In this document: positions 21,052 through 32,015 of the stretch, piece after piece | Layout of the letters: every line of letters begins with the position of its first letter | Position numbering within the stretch: position 1 is the first letter of the stretch | Origin: Falciphora oryzae | Lineage: Eukaryota; Ascomycota; Sordariomycetes; Magnaporthales; Magnaporthaceae | Direction: 5' to 3' | DNA length: 64,000 nt | Assembly (NCBI GenBank): GCA_000733355.1 | Contig: JNVV01000009.1 | Location: forward strand, 883,605 to 947,604 | The notes under the pieces: model-generated | Seen by the model: the letters and a program-made list of their open reading frames with translations, nothing else | Told to the model about the DNA's origin: nothing | Database searches by the model: none | Program-made: the position numbers and the translations under genes

Positions 21052-22054
21052 TTACGGGTCAATCTCAAACTTCAGGCCTGCCTCCTTCCGTGCGGCACCA
21101 TAAATCCCCGCGATATCACCCTTGGCGCCCACGTGCTCCTTGACCATGACCAGGTGGGCGTCTGCGGTCTCAGCGTTGCCGAGCCTGGCACCGACCGAGC
21201 TGGCCAGGCTCATGGCGTGGCGCGCGTCCTTGCGCGCCAGGTCTACGGCGAAAAGGGGCTCCTTGCGCTTGTGATAGTCGCCCGTCAGCATGCGTGTCGA
21301 GTAGGCAGTGTAAGGCCCGGGGAAGATGCTCTCGATGAACTGGTGCAGGTACTCGGTGCCCAGCCCCGTCTTCTCGGCCAGCACGTGGCCCTCGGCGAGC
21401 TGCTCAACCATGTTGAGGATGAAGGTGTTGCCGATGATCTTGAGCGTCAGCGCCGTCCGCGCCGGCCGGTCGCGCATGTCGATCTCGGCCCGCGACGTCA
21501 CGCCCTTGAAGTAGGCGCTTGCCCGGTCCACCGACCCCTTTGCGCCCGCGAGCACGGCAACCAGCGAGCCCGAGTCCGCCATAGCCGGCGCGCCGAAGAC
21601 GGGCGCCGCCACGAACTCGGCCCCGGACTCCGTCAGCGCCTTCTCCAGCTTCTCTGTCGTGTCTGGGTGGATAGTGGAGCATTCGATGAAGAGTTTGCCC
21701 GCCACGCCGCTTGCCGCGCCCTTGACCGAAGGTCCCAGCAGCGTCGCCTCGGCCACCTCGTCGTTGGCAACGCAGCTGAAGATGATGTCCGCCTTGGCCA
21801 CGGCGGCGGCCAGGTCGGTTGCGACTCCGGCCTTCCCCTCGGGGAATGTTGCCTTGAGCTCCTCTGCGCGCTGCTGGGTGCGGTTGTAGAGCAGGAGAGG
21901 CTTGTCGAGGTTGCCCTTCTCGACTATGTTTTTGCACATGCCCTGAAGTGATGATATGTTAGCGAGTGATATTGACCGGGTGAACCTGGCCACACGAAAC
22001 TGGACTTACCCTCCCCATGTTACCCAGTCCGATCCAGAGAAGCTGAGGGGCCAT
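21052..22054 (-). CDS. Beta-hydroxyacid dehydrogenase (3-hydroxyisobutyrate dehydrogenase-like)
   Basis: Two exons (22054-22010, 21942-21052) giving 311 aa. The family oxidises small beta-hydroxyacids, or reduces the semialdehydes, with NAD(P). The 15-codon first exon supplies the Rossmann motif: IGLGNMGR joins GMCKNI of exon 2, giving GLGNMG, so the intron is certain. NYR-type cofactor loop: LYNRTQQRAEEL. The catalytic Lys lies in LKIIGNTFILNM (K-x3-N pattern). The usual substrate loop PVSGG reads PVFGAPAMA here, so the substrate probably differs from hydroxyisobutyrate. No mitochondrial presequence is seen. NAGS diverges from the upstream gap. Confidence 0.85.
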
Positions 22055-23055
22055 CTTGAATGATGTGACTGGAGTGCTGTCGAATATGGTGGGGAGACTG
22101 AAGATCCAGTTAGTCTTGAACTTTAGACGAGGAACTCACTCACGCCCACGATGGAGAAGGCCCAGGCATTATATAGCCAGCCCGGCCAGACTGAGACGAC
22201 ACATTTTGGGCGATCTGAATATCGATATCGGGGGTTTTATTTGACCCGTCGAGGTGCATAGGTAGCTTACAAATGGTTGCAACGACTTGGCTCCTTATCG
22301 TCGGGTCTGGCAAGTGGACGGGAGAATCAAGACGGCATGCGTATGAGCCTGAGGTTCGGATACAATATACTTCACCGGGGATAGGGCCGGACAAAGACGC
22401 CGGGCGCGGGGCGCGGGGCGGCGTTTCACGGTGTTGCTGTGTAAGCGCATCCACTGCCACAGTGAGTCAAGCGGGTGGCCTGGCTAGAACATCAAGTTGT
22501 GAGTGACGTATGCACCCAGCTGCATCGCGTCTACTATATTCTCTCACTAGTATTTTCAATCTCTTACTCAGGCCTGACAATATTTAATTGATGACCTCGA
22601 TAGCCGAGGCCCCGGCATCAAGATTCCTTGTGTTGCTTTGTGGCTGGGCTTTCTTCCACCCGCGCTAACTCGCATTGCTGAGACGAAGTGACCAGCCGGC
22701 AGCTCATGGGTTATCACCACCTGGACCGGGAATATCAGTCAGTCCGATCGGCTATCGTGCATCGTCAGTTCTAGGCCCCGGCTAGGCACATGCTTTGATT
22801 CTGCCAGAGAGGTGCACTGCCGGAACGTGACAAGTGTTGGATGAACCAGGGGCAGCACCAGAAAAAAAGGGACCACAACGGCGGACAAGTGACGCTGAAT
22901 TGACTCACCGACGACCAGAGAATGAAAAAAATCAAAAGGAACAAATCTGAACTTTACACGGCCGAATATTTAAATCGCAGACCAAATAATGGCCTAAGCC
23001 CCTCGAATCTCCTCGATTTTCCTTTCTTCTTTCCGACAATCATGTTTTCTGAAGA
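22055..23055. promoter_or_regulatory. Divergent intergenic region, dehydrogenase / NAGS
   Basis: About 1 kb between divergent start codons. An AT-rich stretch with ATATTTAAAT lies near 22967, about 90 bp before the NAGS start. Two minimal uORFs close to the NAGS start are listed separately. Confidence 0.45.
22989..22997 (+). promoter_or_regulatory. Minimal uORF ATG-GCC-TAA upstream of NAGS
   Basis: A two-residue open frame (M-A) about 60 nt before the main start. It matters only if transcription starts upstream of it, which the AT-rich box near 22967 makes uncertain. Confidence 0.3.
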
Positions 23056-23059
23056 ATGA
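23042..23059 (+). promoter_or_regulatory. Five-codon uORF overlapping the NAGS start codon
   Basis: ATG TTT TCT GAA GAA TGA encodes MFSEE. Its stop (23057-23059) overlaps the first main-frame ATG (23056-23058) as ATGA. A second main-frame ATG follows at once (23059-23061). The uORF ATG has A at -3. This layout suits termination-reinitiation control, but only if the start I chose for the main frame is right. Confidence 0.45.
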
Positions 23060-25318
23060 TGCGAAGAACCGCCTGGAACAAGGCGGGCTCAATTGCCCAG
23101 CAGGTAAGGAGCAGCCACCACGGCCAATCCGAGGTCCGACCTCGGCGAGCTCTCTGCGCACGTTGGGAGGCGCTCGCCGCACATGGTGAATTGCAGGCAG
23201 CGAACCAGCGGGCTAGGCAACTTGAGGAATACTCCGCAGATATCTTGGGAAACAAATGCACACACTAACAGTGGCAACTCAAAGGCCCGCCTTGGCAGGT
23301 CATGTGGATGTCGGCGCTCAAAGTCGACCAGACGAGCGGTGACATCGTCGGCTGCGAACCGCCCTCATGTCTCGACCCGTGGATCCGCCGCCGTGAAAGT
23401 CGTGGATCTAGGCTCGCTCTGGCCGCCGATCCCGCGCTGGATGACAGAGCAGTCCTCAGAGGACAGGGATCTTATCATGTCTGTCTTTGAGTCGTCGCCG
23501 ACGAAGCGAGACACGAAGCAATACTTGCAAAGCTTTGGCCCAGCCGCGTCTGCTCCCTCCGCCAAACAAAAAGCAGGCCATGAAACGGCCGCTCAGGAAG
23601 CTGCGGCTGCAACGCCGGGCCTGGGCGCCTTCGCCCGGGAGGGAATACCCCATGTAGCCCTCGTCAAGATACGGGAGCCCCAGTCCATCAACGATGAGAC
23701 CCTCAGGGCTCTCGGGAAGACTCTGCTGCGGCTGCGGGCACTGGGCATGCCGAGCATCGTCGTCATCGACTGTGAGCGCGAGGTCGCTGGCAGCAGGGCC
23801 GAGTGGTGGTCAACCGTTGTCGAGCAGACAGAGCGTGTGCTCGCGGCCACCGGCAAGGGACGCCACAATCGGGTGGTCGACTCGCTCTTGGGCATTGCGC
23901 CAACCACCCGCCCATCGTCTCGGTTTTCTGCTGGCGGGATCTTCGTGGCCTTTGAGGAGCCATTGATCTCCCCTCTGCGCGACGCTTCCATCGTCGTCGT
24001 GCCGTCGTATGCGACCTCTACCGACTCGTCCATCGCGGTACCTATCAGTTCCAACGAGCTGATTCTAGCCCTCGCGAGGTATCTCACCGGGATGCAGTTC
24101 CTGTCCCCACAGGATCCGGCCGCCACTACGGCCTCGTCTAGACCTGTACCCAAGGCAACGATTGCTAGAGTCATTGTGATCGACCCCTTGGGCGGCACTC
24201 CGGCGAGGAACCGACCCAACGGCGCCCACATCTTCCTGAACATGACCGATGAGTTTGAATCGGCCCTCGAGGACATCCATGCGATACCCGACTGCGGGCT
24301 GCGCAAAGATGGTTCCGGAGTCAAGGCCTTGTCGGCAGATTTCATCCGCAAGAAGCATTCGGAAAACCTAGAGCTCACCAGAAACATACTCGCCATGCTA
24401 CCTTCTACGTCCTCGGTCTTGATGACAACGCCCGAGGAAGCTGCCAACATCAATATCCCTGGCACTAAGAAACGAGACAGCGAGGCCTGTAACCAAGATT
24501 TCGGGTTCCTAGGCACTACAGGGACTAGGAAGGCCAAAAATCCGCTTATCTATAACCTCTTGACGGACCGATCAGTCCTTTCATCGTCGTTGCCGCTGGG
24601 CAGAATCGCGGCTTCACGAAACCGGAAAGACGGGAAGGAGCGGCAGAAGCAGCCGCAGCAACAGCAGCAAGAACAGAGCCCACAGGACCAGCCACTCCTC
24701 TCGAGGACGACTCTGGCCAAGCGCGGACTGCCGCTGACCATCATCCCGGACCCACGGCAGCAGCTCTGGGTGCCACCGTCGCCGGGGGCGCTGCGGCTCC
24801 GGCTGACTGACACTTGCGTGGACCTGCCACGGCTGGTGCACCTCATCGACGACTCGTTCGGGCGGCCGCTGGACGTCCGGGACTACCTCAGGCGGGTCAA
24901 CGACAGCCTGGCCGGCATCATCATCGCGGGCGAGTACGAGGGCGGGGCGATCCTGACGTGGGAGGCGCCCGCGGGCCTGTCGTTCGACGAGGCGCAGCGG
25001 CAGGGGCGGCTGGTCCCCTACCTGGACAAGTTCGCGGTCCTCCGCAAGAGCCAGGGCGCGGGAGGGGTGGCGGACATGGTGTTCAACGCCATGGTGCGCA
25101 CCTGCTTCCCCGAGGGCGTGTGCTGGCGCAGCCGAAAGGACAACCCCGTCAACCGCTGGTACTTTGAGCGGTCGCGCGGCTTCAAGAGGCTCGAGGACTC
25201 CAACTGGGCCATGTTCTGGACGACGCCGGACTGGGACCAGGACCGGCTGGCCGACTACGAGGGTGTGTGCCGGGACGTGCAGCCATCCTGGGCGGATAAC
25301 AAGCACATTGTGGACTAG
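23056..25318 (+). CDS. ARG2: N-acetylglutamate synthase, mitochondrial
   Basis: First enzyme of ornithine/arginine synthesis: acetyl-CoA + glutamate to N-acetylglutamate. Proposed exons 23056-23103 and 23285-25318, about 694 aa. Exon 1 encodes MMRRTAWNKAGSIAQQ, a basic amphipathic start fitting a mitochondrial presequence. The intron (GTAAGG ... CTAAC ... AAAG) is 181 nt, long for this window. Family blocks: DRDLIMSVFESSPTKRDTK, HVALVKIREPQ, the kinase-like fold in the first half, and a C-terminal acetyltransferase domain (~500-690) with LPRLVHLIDDSFGR, YLDKFAVL, CWRSRKDNPVN, WYFERSRGF and FWTTPDW. A Gln-rich linker separates the halves. The N-terminal ~50 residues and the splice there are the uncertain part; family membership is firm. 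Confidence 0.88.
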
Positions 25319-25994
25319 GGCTAGTGTCTAGGCTATTATTAGGCTTGGCAGGACGGGAGGGACTGCGCGACATCTATGTCCGTGCAAGGATGCGGGGAAA
25401 AGTGTATCGGAAGAGATCTTTGTTCGTGTCAATCGTGCGCTTTGCCTTGGATGCGACTCTGAAGTCCGAGAGATGGGACGGCCATCGACCACAACGAAAG
25501 GGGCTTTCTATCTGCTTTTCTGACAGCTTCATAAAACAATGCAATGAGGGCAACAAACGGTATGGTTTTATTCAGATGAGGGATTCTGACTGTAAACGTG
25601 AGCATTAGCACATGCAGTGACGGCGCTCAGCGGCCTGTCCCAGCCTGACCGCCTTGACGGAGGGGAAGTTAGGCTCCACTTCCCACTCGGTGCCTGCATT
25701 CCAGGCCTAAAAGCCCCCAAGCCCGTTACCCCAGCACCCATGCTACTGCGGCGCCTCCCCTTCAAACTTGGCTTGGCTCGCTTGTGACAAGGGCACGCCT
25801 ACGTAAGGGGTCAGCTTGTCGAACCCGACACCTGCAGAACATCGCCACCATCCAAGCTCTGCATTTGCTGGCCCAGCCTCGACACCTCGATAGGTTGCCC
25901 TCCATCACCAGCTCATTTCGAGCCCGCCAGCTACACAGCATCTCTGTTTTCCTGCCCATAGTCCCCGGATTAGCAGCGCCAAAAAGAAGCCAAG
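25319..25994. other. Intergenic, no gene seen
   Basis: NAGS 3' flank and promoter of the BAR-domain gene. Nothing else recognised. Confidence 0.5.
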
Positions 25995-27742
25995 ATGGAT
26001 TTCAAGTACTTCAGCAAGAACATTACGTGCGTTTTTTTCTCCGCCACTTTGCCAGCCAGCGGCTGCGATGACGACGACGACATCGCGCCCGATCTTCGAT
26101 GGCGATGGCCTCGGGCGTGCACACATCCAAGCTAACGCGGCACCACGCATCCTCCGCACAGCTCGCTGGGGGCGTCCATCACCCCCTTCGCCTCCCGCAC
26201 GTTCCAATACACCAAGGAGCAGCTCGGGCAGGTCGAGGACAAGGTTAGAGGAGAATGCCATCATGCCACCACGTGCTCTTCAATCAGCCAAGCTGACCGG
26301 CCCCTGTTGTGCTCGCCGTCTTAGACCCAGCTGCCGCCCGACTACATCGACCTCGAGAAGCGGGTCGATGCGCTGAAGAACGTGCACCAGAAGATGCTNN
26401 NNNNNNNNNNNNNNNNNNNNNNNNNNNNNNNNNNNNNNNNNNNNNNNNNNNNNNNNNNNNNNNNNNNNNNNNNNNNNNNNNNNNNNNNNNNNNNNNNNNN
26501 NNNNNNNNNNNNNNNNNNNNNNNNNNNNNNNNNNNNNNNNNNNNNNNNNNNNNNNNNNNNNNNNNNNNNNNNNNNNNNNNNNNNNNNNNNNNNNNNNNNN
26601 NNNNNNNNNNNNNNNNNNNNNNNNNNNNNNNTGCTATATCGCGGATAGCTGTCTTTTGCTGCCGTTTGTCTAGCTAGGCTCGCTTCAGTGGGAAGAAGAG
26701 GGGACGAACAAGGAATACAAGTGGAAGGACAAGAAGGCTGACGAAATAACCCACTCCTGACCCGCAGCACCCAATACTCAAATGAGCCGTACGACTACCC
26801 GCCCAACATCAAGGAGACCTTCTCGGACCTCGGCAGGACGGTCAGCGAGAAGGTGACGCTGCTCTCGTCGGCGACGTCCCCCGCCGAGGCGCAGGCGGCG
26901 CTGACGGCCCCGCCCGCGGCCAAGCCGCAGCCCAAGACGTTCTCGCACGCGATCGCGCGGGCGTCGCTGGCCAGCAGCCAGGCGCTGCACCAGGCGCACG
27001 CGGGCGCGGGCGAGGACCCGCTTGCGACGGCGCTCGAGAAGTACGCGCTCGCCTCGGAGCGCGTGGGCGAGGCGCGGCTGGCGCAGGACAACCAGATCCA
27101 GCGCAGCTTCCTGGCCGGCTGGAACACGACGCTCAACACCAACCTGCTCTTCGCCCAGCGCGCCCGCCGCAACGTCGAGCGCTCCCGCCTGACGCTCGAC
27201 GCAGCCAAGGCCCGCGCCAAGGGCACCACCTGGAAGCTGCCCACCGTCGGCGCCGGCGCTGGTGCCGCCGGCCCGGCCTCGCCCATCCGCGCCGACGCCC
27301 ACGACGACCAGGAGATCAGCCCCGAGGCGCAGGAGGAGATCGAGAAGGCCGAGGATGAGTTCGTCACCCAGACCGAGGAGGCTGTGGGTGTGATGAAGAA
27401 CGTGAGTGCCTGACTATTTCCACCCCTTCAGCTTCCATGACCTCTAGACTGACAATACCCCCGCCCCCAGGTCCTGGACACGCCCGAGCCCCTCCGCAAC
27501 CTCGCCGAGCTCGTGGCCGCCCAGATGGAGTACCACAAGAAGGCATACGAGATCCTGTCGGAGCTTGCGCCTCTCATCGAGGGTCTCCAGGTCGAACAGG
27601 AGGCAAGTCGCGATCCGGGCTACGCGCTGCACTGATTTATGATGTAGTTACTGCTTTTTACTGCGTAAGAATGTGCGAATGAGCGTCTGCTGACTTCTTG
27701 TCACCACAGGCGAGCTACCGGAAGAGCCGCGAGAATGCCTAA
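25995..27742 (+). CDS. BAR-domain protein, Gvp36-like (interrupted by an assembly gap)
   Basis: Exons: 25995-26026, 26162-26243, 26325-gap, (gap)-26768-27401, 27471-27602 and 27710-27742. BAR proteins form crescent dimers that sense or shape curved membranes; this type resembles yeast Gvp36 of the Golgi/endosome system. It starts MDFKYFSKNI, continues SLGASITPFASRTFQYTKEQ, and has the family phrase YDYPPNIKETFSDLGRT after the gap. The long helices end in LIEGLQVEQE + ASYRKSRENA. About 230 N (26399-26631) hide part of exon 3 and an intron. Intron 5 (27603-27709) begins GC (AG|GCAAGT), and only this donor keeps the frame. An Ala/Gly-rich insert lies in the C-terminal third. Confidence 0.85.
26399..26631. 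other. Assembly gap (N run)
   Basis: 233 unresolved bases inside the BAR-domain gene. The flanking protein homology suggests that only a small exon piece and intron sequence are hidden. The true length may differ from the N count. Confidence 0.98.
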
Positions 27743-28402
27743 GTCAAAAGGTTGAGGCAGTTGACGGGGCGCCAAAACAGCCCCAGGGCGGATATCATTC
27801 TTCGTTGCCGAACCGAACCGCAAGAGTTGGAATGGGGCCTGCTCAGGTCGTGACTAAGGTCGGCTAGCTAGCTAGCCTTGGCCCCGGAGGCCTGCAGGAA
27901 CGACCGGTTTGGCTTTGTGTACCTACCAGTCTCTACGACGCGGTCCCGGTAGGCTCCTCGGCTTTGGATGGAGTCTGGTGGGATGGGATGAAGTGCCTGC
28001 AGTCAGCATTCGGAGAAGGCGATTATTTTGGCTGCTTGCAGTTGGTTTTTGTTTTTGCTTCCATGTAGCTCTTGTCCCGAGTTTAGAATTGATATCATTT
28101 GCTTTCTTCCCGCCAACAAAACCTCCGTTCTTGTTAGTCTTGCTTGGGCAGCTTAGGTCGATGCCAAAAGCCACTGGTGGCGTCACCAGCCAATGACGCG
28201 AGGTGCGCAATTGACGTCTGCCCCACCAACCCGACCGCCCACTCCCAGCTCTCCACCTTGGCCCATCGTGCTTGGCCAGCATCCAGCAACCCGAGAGCGT
28301 TGTCCGTTTGTCATATCTGCCGCCCGCCACGGAGCCCGCCGACACTCCTTTGAACAAGTAACCTTTCCACAACCACGGGCGACGCCCAATACCTCCGACA
28401 CC
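27743..28402. other. Intergenic, LSM4 promoter
   Basis: About 660 bp between two plus-strand genes, with no coding signal. A GCTAGCTAGCTAG tract near 27865 is a minor tetranucleotide repeat. Confidence 0.5.
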
Positions 28403-29028
28403 ATGGTGAGCACACCCACAGGCCGCGGTGGTTTTCGCTCTTTTGAGGCCCGCCTGGAGCGACACATTTGGACCATCTGCTGACCAGTTGCCTGCTTGCT
28501 CTCTCCCTCCAGCTGCCGCTCGGGCTTCTTAACGCGGCGCAGGGCCACGCAATGATGGTGGAGCTCAAGAACGGCGAGACGCTCAACGGCCACCTGGTCA
28601 TGTGCGACACGTGGATGAACCTCACGATGAAGGAGGTGGTGCAGACGAGCCCCGAGGGCGACAAGTTTATGCGGTTACCAGAGATATACGTCAAGGGCAA
28701 CAATGTTCGTTGTTCTTTCTCTTTTTTTTTTCTTCCATCTTTCATACTGGACTGGGTCATAGACTTACGCTTCGTTACTTTGACTTGCCAGATAAAATAC
28801 CTCCGAGTCCCGGACGAGGTGATCGACCTGGTCAAGGACCAGCAGCAGCACCAGCAACAACAGGGCCAGCAGAGCGGGTTCCGCGGCGGCCGTGGCGGAG
28901 GCCACCATCACCGCGGAGGCGGCGACCACGGCCACCGGGGCGGTGGCGGCGGCGGCGACAGGGGACGGGGCGGCCGTGGGAGGGGAGGCGGTCGTGGGGG
29001 TCGGGGACGGGGAGGTGGTGCACAATAA
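28403..29028 (+). CDS. LSM4: U6 snRNA-associated Sm-like protein LSm4
   Basis: Three exons: 28403-28405 (the ATG alone), 28513-28704 and 28792-29028, giving 143 aa. LSm4 is part of the LSm2-8 ring (U6 snRNA, splicing) and the LSm1-7 ring (mRNA decay). The protein begins [21 protein letters not shown] as in other LSm4 proteins. This forces an intron right after the start codon (ATG|GTGAGC, acceptor TCCAG at 28512). Sm1 carries [11 protein letters not shown] and CDTWMNL; Sm2 carries [16 protein letters not shown] and is split by intron 2. The tail is Gln-rich, then His/Gly and RGG-rich, a region linked in yeast to P-body formation. Confidence 0.95.
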
Positions 29029-29879
29029 AAGACTTCCAATGGAAAAAAGAGAGAGAAGAAGGAGCATGGGAAAGAGAACACCGCTGCCGCCGCCGTTGTT
29101 TGTCGGCGTTTGCAGAAACAAACCGATGATACCAGACCTATACCGACCTCCCGATCTATACCCAAAAGGCCTACAGCACATTTTACCTGGATGCTGTTTT
29201 TGGTGCGTGTGGGGGCCTCGACTGCCGTATTGCCGTCTTGCAGCCCCGGCCAAAGTGTTGTTTGAAGTGCGGAGATGGACTGGGAGGGAACGGTGATGGG
29301 GATGGGGGTATGGAAGTCAGGAGCTATTTGGAGGGGATTGAAGAAGCAACTTGGTCTTGTTTCCGAGTTGGCTATCTTCTTCTTCAGAGCATGGGAGGGG
29401 CGTGATCGGGGCGGAACGTCCCCATGGTGCCGTCTATATTTCAAGGCGCCCAAACTGAAGCCGGGAGGCTGGGGTCCGAGCGTGGGCCAGCAACATCATG
29501 AGAAGTGCAGTTCTCGAGCTACGCCTTTATGGTATATCTCACCAAGAAAAAACAAACCAAACCGGTAACTTATTGCACCACCTCTGTTCACGTTGCCATC
29601 GTGACTTGAGAGCGTAGGTTGTCAGCAGACGCCCCTGGATTGGTTGCACGTGACACCCCTCCAGTCGTGCACTCTCTTGGCTTGAAGACGGAGTATCCAC
29701 AGCGGGTACCTTGCGTGCAGCCCGCCTGAGAGCTCCCCGGTCCTAGCTTTTTTGGTGGTAAAAAAGAGAACAAGGAAAGAAAAAATGAATTGAGGCGCCC
29801 TTGTCCTACAACACAATACCAAATCAAAGTACTGAAGTGGCAGCCCAAAACCCCTCGGGATGGTCGCCGCACCAGCTCA
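29029..29879. other. Intergenic, no gene seen
   Basis: LSM4 3' flank and PPR-gene promoter. A long minus-strand frame here is a low-complexity shadow of the LSM4 Gly/Arg tail. Confidence 0.5.
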
Positions 29880-32015
29880 ATGTTGAACACCCGCGCCGCC
29901 GCCGGCGCTCGCGCCACGACCCTCACCATCGATGGGCTATGGCACTGCCTGTGCCCCTCAGTCGACCCGGCAGCTCTTGCCAGGGCTCTGGCGGCACCCT
30001 GCGCCTTCACCCCTGGCAGACCACGCCCGGCGCAGCCCGGCCAATGTCAACGCCGACTCTACTCCTCGGTGACCCCGACGTCCTCTCCAAACCCCACTCA
30101 CGACCGCTCGAGCCCCAACCCCCCACCGCCACCAGCACAACCACCACCCGAGCCGGACTTCCCGAAACTCGGCGACTTCTGGGGCCGCCACGGCCACGGC
30201 GAGGAGGGCGGCAGGGTCGAGTTCACGGTGACGCAGGCGCGGAAGAAGGTGGCGGCGGAGCGGCGCAACGCGGCCAACCGGCGCAAGGCGCTGGAGCTGC
30301 TGCGCACGCTGCGCAACAACCCCGAGGTTGCCAGCCACGCCGTCGCCTGGGCCAAGCGCCTGCGCAGGGAGATTTCGCCCAAGAACCGCGACGGCTACCA
30401 CCCGCTGGCTTTTGACATCCTCATTCGCTCGCAGGCCAACCTGCGCGGGAGCGCGGGCACCGTGCGCCACCTGCTCCGCCAGATGCAGGATGTCGGGGTC
30501 GACCCCACCCAGGAGCTGTATGGCAGCGCTCTGCGGGCTCTCACCGTCCACCCCGACTACGAGTTGAGGAACTGGATCCTGAAAGATATTGAAAAACGGG
30601 GCTTCGGACTTACCCTCGAGGACCACAACAGCATTGCCGTGGGACTTCTACGCGACGGGCAGTACGAGCTTGCGCTGGACAAGCTGGAGTCCATGGTCAA
30701 GTCTCTGGTGGAAGTGCCAGACTGGGTCTACGACATCTTTACGTACACATTCGCAGAGCTGGGCTTCTACGACGAGGTCTTCCAGATAATCCACCACAGA
30801 CTGGAGCGGGATGACGGGCGTGAGCCACCCATGATACTGTGGTATTTTATTCTGGACAACTGCTCGCGCGGGCTGCACTACGAGGGCACCAAGTTTGTGT
30901 GGAACCGGGTGGTCGAGACAAACCAGCTGAACCCGCCGGACGGCGTGGTGCTCAACGTGCTCAACACGGCGTCCGGGGCGGGCGACACGGCGCTCGCGAC
31001 GCAGTCGATCCGGCTCCTGGCCGCGCGCGGGACCAAGCTGGCGCTGCACCACTACGAGCCCCTGATCGAGTGCTACACTGGATCGGACGAGTTCGAGAAC
31101 GCGCTGCGGGTGCTGTGCATCATGACCCAGGCCGGCATGGAGCCCGACTCGGGGAGCACTCGGTCCATGTTCCAGCTCCTGCAGCGGCTCGACCGCGAGA
31201 CGGTGGTGCACGGCATGCCGAGGCTGCTCTTCCGGTCCAGGGAGCGCAAGGAGAAGGTGCCCGTCGCGGCCGTCAACGTGGTCATGGAGGGCATGCTCCA
31301 CCACGGCGCGCAGCGGGAGGCGATCGACCTGTACAAGGGCATGCGCAGGGTCTCCCCTTCCGGGCCGAACCTGGCGACCTTTGACCTGCTGCTCCGCATG
31401 CACGAGCCGGACCCGAAGTTGGCGGCGTTCCTGGCGGCCGAGATGGCGGCGCTGGCCATCAAGCCGGGCAGGGAGACGTACGACCACATGGTGCGCATCT
31501 ACGCCGAGAGGGGCAGCCTCGGGGTGGCGCTCCGGTACCTGGACGAGATGGGCAACGCCTTCTCGCGCGACCTGCGCCGGCGGGGGTGGCTGACGCCCGC
31601 GACGGCCGTCACGCTGCTGCGCCGCTGCATCCGCGAGGAGCACGGCGCCACCTGGGCCATCATCGAGGAGTGTGAGGCGCGCGGGCAGGCGATTGCGAAC
31701 ACCGCTAGGAAGCTGCTCTGGGAGAAGGCGCGGGCCGACGGCGGGGCCAGCTCCTGGGGGCCGCCGCCGCAGCGGCGTGCTGGGGATAGGGCGGAGGGTA
31801 GTGGTGCTGCGCAGGCTGCGAGCAGTGCCACCCAGGCCGAGAACACTACGCAGGTGGAGAGTAACATCGCCCAGACCGAGAGCAGCACCCGCGCCGAGAA
31901 CACAGTCAGCACTGAGGATAGGGTCAGCACCGAGGGCTCTCCTCCCGAAACGGCCACGTCTACTACAGCTGGCAACTCTGACGGTGAAACTGGGGTCGGA
32001 GGCCGAGACCGTTAG
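29880..32015 (+). CDS. Mitochondrial pentatricopeptide-repeat protein
   Basis: A single exon of 711 aa from the ATG that gives MLNTRAAAGARATT, a basic presequence-like start (the frame is open 30 codons upstream). PPR proteins bind organellar RNA through pairs of helices and guide its processing, stability or translation. Degenerate PPR units recur through residues ~180-580, e.g. HPLAFDILIRSQANL, LRQMQDVGVDPTQELYG, LCIMTQAGMEPDSGS and GRETYDHMVRIYAERGS. A Pro-rich linker lies near residues 75-95. The last ~90 residues are a Glu/Thr/Ser-rich low-complexity tail with recurring ENT/ES/TE units, not found in core PPR folds. The RNA target is unknown; it may act in mitochondrial gene expression beside NAM9 of this window. 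Confidence 0.85.
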   Translation: MLNTRAAAGARATTLTIDGLWHCLCPSVDPAALARALAAPCAFTPGRPRPAQPGQCQRRLYSSVTPTSSPNPTHDRSSPNPPPPPAQPPPEPDFPKLGDFWGRHGHGEEGGRVEFTVTQARKKVAAERRNAANRRKALELLRTLRNNPEVASHAVAWAKRLRREISPKNRDGYHPLAFDILIRSQANLRGSAGTVRHLLRQMQDVGVDPTQELYGSALRALTVHPDYELRNWILKDIEKRGFGLTLEDHNSIAVGLLRDGQYELALDKLESMVKSLVEVPDWVYDIFTYTFAELGFYDEVFQIIHHRLERDDGREPPMILWYFILDNCSRGLHYEGTKFVWNRVVETNQLNPPDGVVLNVLNTASGAGDTALATQSIRLLAARGTKLALHHYEPLIECYTGSDEFENALRVLCIMTQAGMEPDSGSTRSMFQLLQRLDRETVVHGMPRLLFRSRERKEKVPVAAVNVVMEGMLHHGAQREAIDLYKGMRRVSPSGPNLATFDLLLRMHEPDPKLAAFLAAEMAALAIKPGRETYDHMVRIYAERGSLGVALRYLDEMGNAFSRDLRRRGWLTPATAVTLLRRCIREEHGATWAIIEECEARGQAIANTARKLLWEKARADGGASSWGPPPQRRAGDRAEGSGAAQAASSATQAENTTQVESNIAQTESSTRAENTVSTEDRVSTEGSPPETATSTTAGNSDGETGVGGRDR

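Noticed and set aside
28908..29453. 181-aa Pro/Arg-rich minus-strand frame
   Set aside because: Antisense to the LSM4 Gly/Arg tail; low-complexity shadow.
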